Below are positions 47,951-59,555 of a DNA stretch of 64,000 nucleotides, piece after piece (position 1 is the first letter of the stretch; every line of letters starts with the position of its first letter). Origin of the DNA: Pegea sp. RAD2-039 (Eukaryota; Chordata; Thaliacea; Salpida; Salpidae); contig JAQGEQ010000380.1 in assembly GCA_034620365.1 (NCBI GenBank), positions 2,604,001-2,668,000 of the forward strand. The letters are read 5' to 3'. Both the position numbers and the translations under genes were made by a program. The notes beneath the pieces were generated by a model. That model worked only from the letters and a program-made list of their open reading frames with translations, ran no database searches and was not told the DNA's origin.

Positions 47951-49849
47951 CTGTAATTAATATTAGAGTTGATTTTAGAGCTGAAGTTCTACGATTGATT
48001 AATATCAAAAAAATTGTTTTTTTCTTAAACAAGCATTTTTTAAGATTGATTTATTGGCTTTTATGAATTTGAGTTTTGTTCATAAAACGTTGTAAACATT
48101 GAAAGAAACAATTTTTTATACTTGATTGGATTTTGTTTTATTAAAAAAGGTTACAAACATAGAATAGTGCTTGTTTGAAATGAAACCACAAAAATTAATA
48201 TAATAAAGATAAGTTATAACTCTGTTTGTTGAAAAATATTTTTCAAATTTAATAAGTTATGCTTAGGTAAAATTTAACTTTTAAACAATTTTGATGATGA
48301 AACGAATATAAGTAAACATTGTGCATCAGAACATTTTCAACAACAAAAGAAGTTTTGATGTACTGTCCGAACATCTTTTGTATTAGGTTCTATTTTGATT
48401 CTGTTCAGACATTTTTAATAAATCTAATAAATTGTATGTCAAATAATAATTCTTGTGATTCAAATCTTATTTGAAATTATAAAAACTTATTCATTAAAAG
48501 TTTCCAATTTAACTATTTATTCTTCTCAAACACAAATTTTATTAAATTTTACATAAGATATTACAAAGGAAAATTACTTTTATTCAGATGAAAATGCTCA
48601 AAACATTCAGTAATTAACTTTTTGTAGTGTTAGGAACCTGAAGTTAAGTTAAATGCATCCTCATAAATAAGTCTTGTTAATTAAAAAGTCTTGACAGATT
48701 TACATTTTGATTTATAACAGATAAAGATATATTTTTAGTAATTATTTGTCAATTTTTTACACATAAAAATCTATAAAAGAATGGAAGACCTTTGTCCAAA
48801 TAAATGATTGCTTTACTGCATAAGATGAAATGACTTCCATTATAGATTATGTTACAAGATATCAATTGTGTTTTTAAGCAATTAAAATTTCAATTATTTT
48901 AAAATGCTTTTCTTTATACTTGTTTTGATAAAAGTATTTAAAAGTTGATTTACATACATAAAAAATTGAATCATAAAAAATGCAGATAAACGTTTTTTGT
49001 TGTAAACAGATATACAAAAATTAATCATCTTCAAAGTTTTATTGTATTTTAACGCGTACGAAAAATAAAATAATATTACTGGATGAATTAATTATAAAAT
49101 AATTATTACACTAAGAAGCTTATAAACTGATAATTACTTTTAAATATTATAATCAACTTATTAGCAAACAAATTAAATAATTCTAATCATCAAATGATTT
49201 TTTGTAGCTATAAAGTTTCAGAAGAAATTTATTCAGAAATAATATTATCAGATTATCAAAATATATTTGTTTAGTTTTTGCAAACATTGAATTTGCAAAG
49301 GACTCTTTTAGATTTATGCATTTCGTTTTCGTTTAGAAATTTTTTTTAAGTTAAATTATGAATTGAAAAGCTGATAATAACTTACGAAAACTTTTCTGGG
49401 GTAAATTGCTTAATAATACTTTTTAATTTAAGTTAAAGTTTGTTTAGTCAAGATTCTTCTGTCTATATCAGCTTTTCATATCAATTTATTTTGCAAATGC
49501 TTTTGTTTTTTTAGTGGTTACCTTCTTTTGGACAACATTTTTTGCCTGATAACTGAACTGTAACAAATCAAACAAAAACAATAAAAGATTAGAAAACTTG
49601 TTGTACCTCCAATAATTGATAGTTTTTTCGATTTACGACAGTGATTTCCTTCTTTAATAACTAGACATTTTTCAACACATAATTGTTTTCAATTAAATTT
49701 AAATCTTCAAACTTATGTAAGTTATTGCTAAACAACCTAACAAAATATATTTAACTTATTGTTAGTATATCTATAGAAAGTAAAGTAAATACATTACAAT
49801 GGCGTTTATGGCGTTTGCAAGAGATAGTTTGTCGTAAAGTAGTTTGCCG
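47951..49849. other. intergenic, nothing recognised
   Basis: AT-rich DNA with no supported coding region, RNA or repeat. Confidence 0.4.
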
Positions 49850-51660
49850 CTAACGGAAATGTTTTTTTCATTATTCTCATATAGACCGTCGTCATTCGGT
49901 AATAGACTGGTTGTAGTAGTGCGTATCGTTGGTGTACTTATCGTTGTGTCAGTCGCTTTAATGATTTGAATAAAGCTCTATATAAAGAGTCATTATCATT
50001 ACAATTTATGCAATTTATTAATTTATTTCTTGGGCGAATTGTTGCCAGTTGTTTTGGTGTTATTGGAGCTTAGTGTAGTAAATTAGTTTAGCAATAAGAT
50101 AGCTTCTTTTTGCTTTATATAGTATAGAATTTGATAAGATTCTATTCGAATAAGTTTTTTTACTGTAACAAAGTTTTAAAAATTGGATCCACTGTTGAAA
50201 CCAGAAAAGCTCTCTATAGACAAGCTCTAGAGAATAGACAAGTGTGTGACTAATGGGAATGATGAGGACAAATGGGCTGCGCTTGTGAGTTGTGCAGCTC
50301 TAAAGGTGAACTATGAAAACAGCTTACTTACTTATGTAGCAGCTGAAGCGACGCTGGAACGGTTGTATATAAAGATATCAACTGAAATGTTTGCTGGTCA
50401 TCTTCTACAAACAGAGAAGCAGAAGACAAACCAATCTCTAGAAGATTTTCAATGTATGTCTCGCCAAGAAGTGTGTCACGGCAGAGGAACGCATGGATAG
50501 CGTGATCAGGGATTCATTTATAGATGTATTATGATCATCAGATATAAGGAAAATGTTGTTAGAGTTATTAGAACGTGAAACTAACATTAGAAGAGGCTTT
50601 TTACCAAGCGCTGACATTGGAGGAAGCTCGGTAAAACAACCAGTACTTCGGGGCTAGCAGATTGGTTGAAGATGCAAAAGAAGCATTAAATTCAACGGAA
50701 CTCAAGGGGGAGGACGAAACGGAACCAACAGTAGCGGTCATTAAAGGAGTTTGTTTGAAATGTGGAGGTAGCAAACCTCATGAGTTTAAAAGATGCCGAG
50801 CTGGTTCAAGCATATGTTTTAAATGTAGAAAAAAGGGAGCCTGTCATCTTCACAAGAGGTCTCCGAAGAAACAGTTAAAACGATAAAGAATGAAAACAGC
50901 CGCCGTGAAAGTACTGGGGCTTATTTGATTTTCCAGAAAATTAAACTATGCTATGGTAGATGTCTCTATTGCGGGCAAGTTATATAAAGATTCTATTGAC
51001 ACCGGATCTTCGGAGAGCCTTGTAAGTGGAAAGATTGGTCGGAACTTGAAAGATCACAAGATCCAACATCCGCTTAAGGCGGAAATGGCTCAGTCATCTA
51101 AGATTTGCAGAATAAATAAATTTTGCAAAGTCAACCTCCATCTGTTAAAGAAACAATACAGAAATATAAATCTGTTTGTTATGGAGGGCTTCTACGAAGA
51201 GATGTTGCTGGGAGGGACTTCTTTAAAATAATAAGGAGGTTGTGTTTGAGTTAGGAGGTCCAAGAGAGGGTTTAGTGTTATACACTATAGAGGAAACAAA
51301 CTCGAAATTGTCAGGCCAAATGTCTGGGCAGAGAAGACATTATAGTCATTCGTGTGATGTTAAAATTTTCTCATCTAAGAAGCAGTCTTGGAAAAGAAAT
51401 AAGATAAGATGAGAGAAGTATCTGGACGCCTAATTATTATGAAGTAGAAAAGCTAAAAAGGGAAAGTAGAAGAAAAGATCCTACCTCACGGGATAAAGAA
51501 CAAACAATAGGCTCTATTGGATCTAATCAGTTATTAATAAGGAAAACTAAAGTTTCTCGTTGCGAGAAAGAGCAGGATAAAAGCAATCACAAATGGTTAC
51601 GGGAGAGATATGAGCGTCTTCCCAAGAATAATAGTAAAATCTGTAGAAGTTCTATGCAGC
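49850..51660 (+). mobile_element. Ty3/gypsy 5' half: LTR-like, gag, zinc knuckle, protease
   Basis: The block starts with LTR-like sequence at about 49850-50000 (an AATAAAGCTCTATATAAAGAGTC region, then TTGGGCGAATTG, which may be the primer-binding site). Gag remnants begin near 50185 (LDPLLKPEKLSIDKL) and run through ATLERLYIK and LLQTEKQKTNQSLEDF to about 50470, where the frame breaks. At 50750-50850 is a zinc-knuckle region (CLKCGG, then CFKCRKKG, with the last His shifted). At 50953-51231 is a retropepsin-like domain with the active-site DTGSS at about 50998-51012 and ending in MLLGG. The sequence decays from there to 51660 with no RT. It is a broken copy. Coding composition is much less AT-rich than the flanks. 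Confidence 0.75.
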
Positions 51661-52198
51661 TTTTTACATAAACGCAACTTTACAAGACTTTTTCCTTAGA
51701 GTTTGAAGACTTGCATATCCGTATATATTGAAAACAACACGATAATTACCGTTAGATTTCTAAAAGCAAACATTATACAATGTTGGAGTAATATATTCAA
51801 TTAATTTGGGATTTAATTATTTGGAAAATATTTAAATGATAGTCTAAATTCATTCACAGCAGGCGTTTTTACTGTACATCGTTGAATACAGTGTCTGATT
51901 ACTTTCTTTTTCGAGTCAAAGAGTCCTTTAGTAATTTCTTTGAAAATTATTCTGAAACTAAATTCAATTCCTTATGACCTGGAGGATCAACTTTAAAATC
52001 TAAGTTTTGGTTTCCTCAGTCATACATATCTCTTGGTCATGGCTTGAGGAAGATTAGTTGGAAAGTATGCATCAGAAAAGAATCAATGATTGTCTCTACT
52101 ACTTGAAGCAACCCTTACTTTCACAAGTCTTAGTTGGATAGTTGCAACAGAGATCACAAAACTCATCGCAATAATCCAATATATAGTTGAGTAACATC

Positions 52199-52262
52199 AG
52201 TCCACGAATTTAGTACTATCTGGTGGACAGTTCAAAAACTTGGTCCTATTTAGTGGACACGT
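52199..52262. repeat. two degenerate 30-bp direct units
   Basis: TAGTACTATCTGGTGGACA at about 52211 is followed 30 bases later by TGGTCCTATTTAGTGGACA. An inverted GTCCAC precedes them at about 52199. This looks like the end of an inserted element or a small tandem duplication, but no partner was found in the window. Confidence 0.3.
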
Positions 52263-54696
52263 GTAATCATGCTCGACGATAATAATAATAACTCACCGAG
52301 GTTATTTACAAAAGTTTTCAAGTAAATTACTATAAAGTAAATCAAAATGAATAAGTACAGCTTCAATTAGAAATTTTGAATAAAAACTATCAACTTAAAA
52401 GCATTTACAAGTCACCAGCATTAACCTCATATTCGATAAAAACTTTTTATTGCTTTAATATCATTTCGTATTTAGGATGTTGAAGTAAATGCAGTGAAGA
52501 TGAGAACTTCAAAGATAAAATTGATTTAATTGCAACTGAAACTATGAAAGCAGAATCAATAGAGTTAAATTTCATTGTAGATACTTTCCGAGTTATACAG
52601 ACTTGGTTAGAGCTGGAAGTTCTAAATAAAAAGAGTCTTTAAAACAAAACTAAGGAGGTTGTATGACCCCAAAACTAGGATAACTTTAATCTTTAAAAAT
52701 GCAGCTATATAAGATAAACAGAAAAACAGTTATATTATCTTGAAGTATATATTGGTGATGGAGCATTTTTACTTAATGGTCACTATATAATTTTTAATTT
52801 CAGGTTATTTTCAAAATAAGTAGATCAAAAAATGGTTTGTAAACAGTTTTTAATTTCTAATTTGGTAAAGTTATTTTTTTATGGAAAATCTAAAGAAATT
52901 ATGAAACAATTAAACTACTTCGTCTTTTTTACAAAAACTTTTATTTTAAACTTAATAAGAAACCTTTGAGTAATTGTTCCAATACTTTAATGCCAGAAAA
53001 GTTTGAAACAGTTTCGAGTAAAAAATTAGAGAATTATAAAAATATACATTCAGTTGGTAATTATTTAAATTAAACAATGCTGACAATTATCTAAAAATCT
53101 TAAAATTGGCTGCATAATATTGAAAAAAAATCTTCGATATTACAAAAACAAATGCTTTTACTTTTTATTTTTGAAAAACTTATTTGTCTTTTACTTAATA
53201 TTTTGCTAAAACTAATTTGGAAAATATTAGAATTTATCAGTAAAGTTTCGTTGATAAATTTTCTTTAATATATTCTAATTTTTCTAATTTCTAGTTTATT
53301 TTTTTTTAATAAATACTTTGCTCAAGATAAGACTCTCTTAAAAAGCCAATAGTCAGGTTTATGAAGAATTTTATTAGAACAAGCGGAAAGAGTCTTTAAA
53401 CTTAAATTAGAATTGATCTGTTTGCAACTTCTTTGACTTTGTACATGTAAGTGACTATTTAAGATAAGATTCAAGATGCCCAAAGCATTTCCTAAGATAT
53501 TGAAAAAAGAATCATTTTATTAAGAACAAAACAAAAGAGTTAAAAAGCTTTTTTGTCCATAAGTCTTGTTTTTAGTAGTACCTGTCATAATATAAGTTTA
53601 GAGACTTGTCATAAAAAAGTCTTTTGTATCGTTTTTTCCATTTGTAAAAGCTTCCGTGAGAATTTACAGTTTTAACTTGTCAGTTTCGTCTAGACTCATC
53701 TGTCAGCTACATCGAATATCTAACTTGTGTTAAACTATATTGTTAATTTGATAAAAATGTATGATATCTAGGAAATAATGAACAATGAAAATACATTTGT
53801 AAAAAAACTTCATTTCTTAATATTTGTCAATTTATATTCGTCTAATGACTCATCAGCTGAATTGATCTACTGACATCAATTATCTAACTATAATGAAGAA
53901 ACGTTTTATGGCTTCAAACAAAAGAAATAAACTTAATTTTTATAGGATAATATTATAAACAAACAACATGATATTTGTTTTTATTTCGAAACATTGCGTC
54001 GACAAATTATTTAGTCTAAACTCTTTTGCTATTTGAACAGCTTGTTTTCTAATAATGAGAAGAAAAACAGTATCTACATCCCTTCAGGTAGCTTTTTAAA
54101 CTTCGCTAAAACTTTATCAACAGGAAAGTAATCCTTGGCTAGTGAAGCGTAAAAATTTACTTCCAAAGCTGCAACTAAACTAAAAATTTATTTGTTGTTT
54201 TATATCTAAATCAATCATTGAATTGTGTATTAAATTTCAAGAAAATAAAAACGGAGTATTATATTACCAAACTTCCATAATCACTTAATGCAATTTAGTT
54301 TAATTAGCTAACCCTAAAGTACACAGTTTATTGGATATTTAAAAATTTCAGCATAATCAAACTTTATCATGTTAAAAGTACTTTCATGATAGTTCTATTG
54401 TGCCACTTTCAAATTTGTTTAGGATAACTGACTCAGCAACAAAGTTAAGAAATTAACCAAAGAAACCCACAGTTGAAGCAAAAACAAAGTCTACAGAAGG
54501 TATTTTTGATAAAACTGCATTTTGTATCTTAAAAAATTTCAAAGAGGCAGAAACAAAATATATTTTTAAGTGCTTTAACCATTAAGTCAATTAATTCATC
54601 TTTAATTTAGTCATTTATTGTTCCAAATAATATCTTTTGTATAATGAAAAAATCATTTTTTAATTAGAAATAAGTAAAATAATAAATTATTTTTCA
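52263..54696. other. intergenic, nothing recognised
   Basis: About 2.4 kb of AT-rich DNA. No gene, RNA or known repeat is visible. Confidence 0.4.
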
Positions 54697-54910
54697 AAAT
54701 AAATTAAAATAAAATAAACTTTAATTCTAAGCTTAGCCACAAGTTATCATGAAGCTACATGAGTCATTATCTTCAAGGATTTCTTAGATGCTTTCTACCT
54801 GCTGAAGTTATTTACAGCATCTTTAAAAGATTTTTTTACTTTCAGCTACTTTCTCTTCATTTCATTTACCAAATTGAAATCTTTCATCATTATATGAATC
54901 ATAAAATAAT
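54697..54910 (-). repeat. copy of the COMMD5-intron ORF repeat (fragment)
   Basis: Nearly identical over about 205 bp to 60158-60368, from a shared AAATAAATT-AAATAA edge to ATATGAATCATAAA. In the minus orientation it encodes the NLVNEMKR-like and following lysine-rich part of the ORF described at 60158-60620, with stops. The plus-strand open frame starting MSHYLQGFL is an antisense shadow. Confidence 0.7.
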
Positions 54911-56260
54911 AAATATTATTAAAGAGAGAGTGCCATATTTTGTTTTGCTAATATTAGAATATTATACTTCAAAAGATTGATTTAAAAACACTAGAGTGAC
55001 TAATATTCCAATCCCTGTTCCTGCGTAGTTCTGAAATCAGTTTTTACTTTTTGAATTACGAAACCTTCGGAAATCATTAATTAATAAAACTTTTATGTTT
55101 CAGTACAGTTCACTAACAGACTATATAAAAACAAAGATTAACAGTATTTATTAGATTAATGGTTTAACTTTTAAAATAAATGAATTCAACATAAAGTAAA
55201 TCAAATGAAATATTCTATTTTGAAAACCTTTTGTTTGAATTTTCTAAAACAGCTCAATTTCAATAAAAACTAAGTTAGAAGAAAGTGACAAAAAACTACC
55301 GTGACTTGAACCAAATGTTAATTATTAACTAGCAAATTTCCTAGAATGATGATATCATTATTTCATAATATAGATTTATAAGGGAGGTTTTGTTAAGAAT
55401 AACGTAAATAATTTCTTAGAAAATCTGATATAGATGTCTGTTAAAAAATTAGATTAAGATTTGATTTATTTGAAGACTTATTTATCAGTTTATCGAAAGG
55501 GTTACGATGAATAAATTAAGTTTGATAAATTAAAATCATAATTACATTTAGATAAATTTCATATGAGAATCAGTTGAGTCAGCTTTGTAACTGGTTGATT
55601 CTTATTAAGCCTTAAAATAAGAATTATATATTTTGTATGGCTGTAGAAGTATAAAAATATATTTTGTTAGTTTTACTTATTCAAAACCACAAAGGTTTTA
55701 AATAAATTTAGTTTTTAAACATAAAGTTTTAGATGTATTGACACTAAAAACTTATACAATTTATTAAAACCTTATAACATAATATCAGTGAAAAGTAAAT
55801 CATTAATAAAACCTCTAATATATAAGCACCTGTTGTACCTAAGTACCAAAGTTGTATGATGAAAATTCATCTTTTTTTGTTTACTTTAAATTGATGTTCA
55901 GTACAGTAAATATATTCAAAGTCTATACAAAATTTACTTTTTACCCTAAGTAGCTATACTTTTCATATTAATGATCATTCATTAACAATTATTTACTTCT
56001 CGATAAAGATTATACCAAATAAAGATTAGATTTGATGATTTCAGTTTAAATAATCCAAACAAATGGTATATAAGAAAGTTCTGAGAATAGAATGTCTAAT
56101 AATTGTGATATTGTAAAAACTTGCTTTTTATGTTCCATTGTGATTTTTTAAATAAAAGTTTTATAAGTAAATATGGTCAATATAATAACAATATTTTAAA
56201 AGATTTTAAATATATCAGAAGTACTAAGTAAGATTTTATTTACGACAATTTTTTGAGTAG
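54911..56260. other. upstream region of the GST gene
   Basis: AT-rich sequence with no open frame of note. It should contain the GST promoter and perhaps a leader exon, because an acceptor (GAGTAG, ending 56260) lies 19 nt before the ATG. Confidence 0.35.
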
Positions 56261-56279
56261 CAAGAAAGCAGAATTTATT

Positions 56280-57179
56280 ATGACAAAATATAAGTTAAGT
56301 TACTTTGATATTTATGGACGAGCTGAAATTTCAAGATTGATGTTTGCAGCTGCAAAAGTTGAATATGAAGATCATCGATTCACAATTGAAGATTGGCCAT
56401 CTGTAAAGTCAAGTCTGTTTACTTTCTATTATCAACAATTTTGTTAGTTGGTAGTAATATGAGCTTAAAAGTTCCTTGAAACTTTTATCACAAATATTCT
56501 AAATATAACTAGAAAAAAAATATTTTAAATAAACATACTGGATTCGAAATTGGATTATTTTTAGGTACACCATTTGGGCAAGTCCCTGTTCTATTTGTTG
56601 ATGATTTTCCGATCAGCCAGTCGGGAGGTATAATTCGATACTTGGCTACAGTACTGGGATATAATGGGAGCACCCCAATGGAAGTTGCTTGTTGTGAAAT
56701 GGTTTTAGGTACACTTGATGATGTGTTTTCAAAACTACCTTTCATGGAGCAGGATCAGAAATTGAAGGTAAAAAGACTTTGGACTATTATCACAAATTTT
56801 TCTAAAATAATGATGATTATCAGGAAGAAAAGACAGAGTCAATTTGGAAAGAGACAATTTATCCAGCTCTACAGAAGTTAGAAAATGATTTTAAGAAAAA
56901 AAACAGCAATTTTATCGTCGGAGAAGTATGTCTCATGCCATTAAAATTTCCTACTTTTTACATTAAAATCGAAGACAAAACTTTTTAAAATAATAAAAAT
57001 TATTTTGACAGAAATTAACTTATGCTGATCTTGCAATTATGCAAACACTTATCATGGCTCAAAAAGATTGCCCTAATCGTATTAAAGATCTTACTTTTCT
57101 TTGCTCCCTTCGTGATCGTGTAAAAGAAGTTGACGGAATCAAAGAGTATTTAGCTTCTCGCCCGGTTTGCTCTATATAA
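56280..57179 (+). CDS. glutathione S-transferase, sigma-like
   Basis: A cytosolic GST, conjugating glutathione to electrophiles; sigma-class members also isomerise prostaglandin H2. Exons 56280-56412, 56565-56767, 56824-56925 and 57012-57179 join in phases 1, 0, 0 to give 201 residues, normal for the class. The thioredoxin-like domain has the catalytic tyrosine at residue 8 (KLSYFDIYGRAE), Arg14, Trp in EDWPSVK, the cis-Pro segment GQVPVL and the glutathione-binding QSGGIIRYLA motif. The helical C-domain carries KLTYADLAIM and ends RDRVKEVDGIKEYLASRP. The ATG at 56280 was chosen because upstream in-frame sequence has only a TTG and lies across the splice acceptor. Intron 2 is 56 bp. AATAAA follows near 57303. 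An unusual NRIKDLTFLCSLRDR linker replaces the common short loop before the last helix. Sigma assignment is by motif and could be tested by phylogeny. Confidence 0.92.
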
Positions 57180-59555
57180 TCTACATAAGCAGCAGTCAAT
57201 ATAGAATAATTTCATCAGTTCATAAAATTTGTTTATTTGGTGCGATTCAACTACTTTCTTTTATATAATTGATGATTTTTTAAGAATGATAAGTTTTATG
57301 AAAATAAAATTTTTAAGTTTTAATTTTTGTTCGTAACTAATGTAAGAAAAAATATTATCAAAATTTCAATTACACAATAAACATATCATTTGAAAAAATG
57401 TTTCAAAATAGTTTTCTTAAGGGCAAGAAAATTTGTTTAAGAACTTTATAGTAGATTTTTAGGTTATCAAAGTTTAAACTGATGATTTAGTCTTCATTGC
57501 AATAATAATAAATTGATAAACTAAAAATTAATTATTTCACTGATTACAAGGTGAAATATAATTTAGTTTTGGGTTGAAATTTCAGCTCATTTTTCATAGC
57601 TTAGTTCATCTATTTTTACAGCAATTATATACTTTAGATGTTTATAGCAATAAAAAGAGTAAAAAAAATACTTAACTATTATAAAAGTTATAAAATATTT
57701 AAGAACATTTAAACACGTATTGATATTATAATCATACTCTTAGATGAAGAATACACAGTTGTTATTCTTTGTAGGTAGATTAATTGCTAAAGATATTATT
57801 GAATTAAAAAAAACACAATTTAAAACTAACAGCTCTGTGTAAAAAAATCCTAGAGAAATATATATAGAGAATATAATTAGGTAGAGTTTTAAAGATTAAA
57901 TAAAATTTATCAGAAAAACACAAAAAAGCTTTATAATAAAAGTTTGCATTGTTGTGTTTTTTCGTTTCTAATGATAAAAACAATTTGAAGCATATTTCAT
58001 AGTCTTATGTTGCTTATTAACTTGCCTAAAGTAATGAACAGATCGAGCTAGATTAAAATATCTGAAATATAGCAGCATGATTTTGAGATAAGTATTTATT
58101 TATATTTTGCATTTTCACTTCAAGATACTAATAAGCGGAACTTGTTGAACTGATTTTATTTTTTACAAATAATTTTGACAAATTTTTTGGCTATTTAGGT
58201 TAGTTTTGTCTTTGTTTAGAATAACCTAGTCAATATTTTCACCGAAGGTGATATCAACCTAAAAGCGATTAAAATAATGACAACTATAAGGAATTATTAA
58301 AAGATAAAATTCTACAGTAGCAAATTATTACATTTAGTGATAAGAAGTTGCATACACTTACGCAATAATACAATATTTACTTCAGCTATGAATTCAGTTC
58401 AACTTGCAGTGGATCGTGCAGCATAAGAAAAACTATCAACAATACGTCAAGATCTTTTGTAAGGCAAACTAGAGCCAAACGTTAAAAATATATAGGGATT
58501 AAAGCTTTGAAATTAGTTTTAATTTGTTTATTTAAGTATTTGGCACACCTTATGCTCATCTCTGAGTATAAAGTTTTAAAAAAATTATGAGTTCTAAAAC
58601 CCAAAAAATCAAAATGAAATTTGAATTTACAAAAAAAATAAATCGAATAATAAAAAATTATACTAGTGATTGGAAATGCTGTCCTGGGCTTGAAAATAAT
58701 TAATGTTTTTCTTATCAATCCTAGAAGTTTTTGCTGAAGGAGGTTTTTAATTTTGTTTATTGTAATCCTAAAAGTATTAAAAACACACCGGCTTCTCTAG
58801 TGAAAAATCTGACTGTTTTAAGGAAAAGAAAGTTGAAGTTTTTTAATCTTTTTATCCATCCTTCTGTAGCCCTTTTTGGTATATCATTTACCTGTTCTAT
58901 ACCCTACCTAAAAATAACAAGCAAATAAAATGTTAAAGCGATATTAGGCATTTAAAAATGGAAATTAGTTTGTAAAATCTGTTTAAACCAATATATTAAT
59001 TAATTTCCAATTTAATAATAGTTTATTTCTATAATGCGCATAAATATAGGAATTCTTATTTATCATCTTCAACTTATCTCATCTTTGAGTATTTAGCCAT
59101 AATAGTCTTATAACTAAGAATAATAATAAACTAAAATCTAGATTATCAATGTATTGGTGATTTATATTTTGAATGGTTTTTAAATCATACTTGCATAGTG
59201 GTTTAATGAAATTTTAGTTTAAATTTATTTAGTTTGTAATTATCTTTAATGTTATCAACTCGATAGCATTTATTTTGATTTAATTATAAATTTTACTATT
59301 CTAGAGTGTGGCCATGTCGGTGTGATTAACTATTATTTGCAAAAGTTATTTGATTTGTAATTTTTACATCAGTTATTTTAAAATGAGTTATTTTGATAGA
59401 AAAAACTAGCAAAATTTAAAACAAATTCAAAAAGTTGATTTTTAAGTTATCTTAAATTAATTATTTAAGGGTTTTATTTATGGATTAATCCATTTTTTAA
59501 TTTTCTATTTATAGTTTTCTATAGTTTTTTTCTGTATTTGATCGAAATAATTCCG
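57180..59555. other. intergenic between GST and the COMMD5-like gene
   Basis: Holds the GST 3'UTR (AATAAA near 57303). The plus frame at 58731-58928 and minus frame at 58718-58482 have AT-driven composition and no splice context, so I do not call them. Nothing else is recognised. Confidence 0.35.

Noticed and set aside
54759..54980. Plus-strand open frame starting MSHYLQGFL, repeated near 60215
   Set aside because: Both copies are the reverse of the repeat-encoded minus-strand ORF, which carries the recognisable motifs.
58731..58928. Plus-strand 65-codon open frame upstream of COMMD5
   Set aside because: No start context, splice site or family resemblance. Composition is what AT-rich DNA gives by chance.
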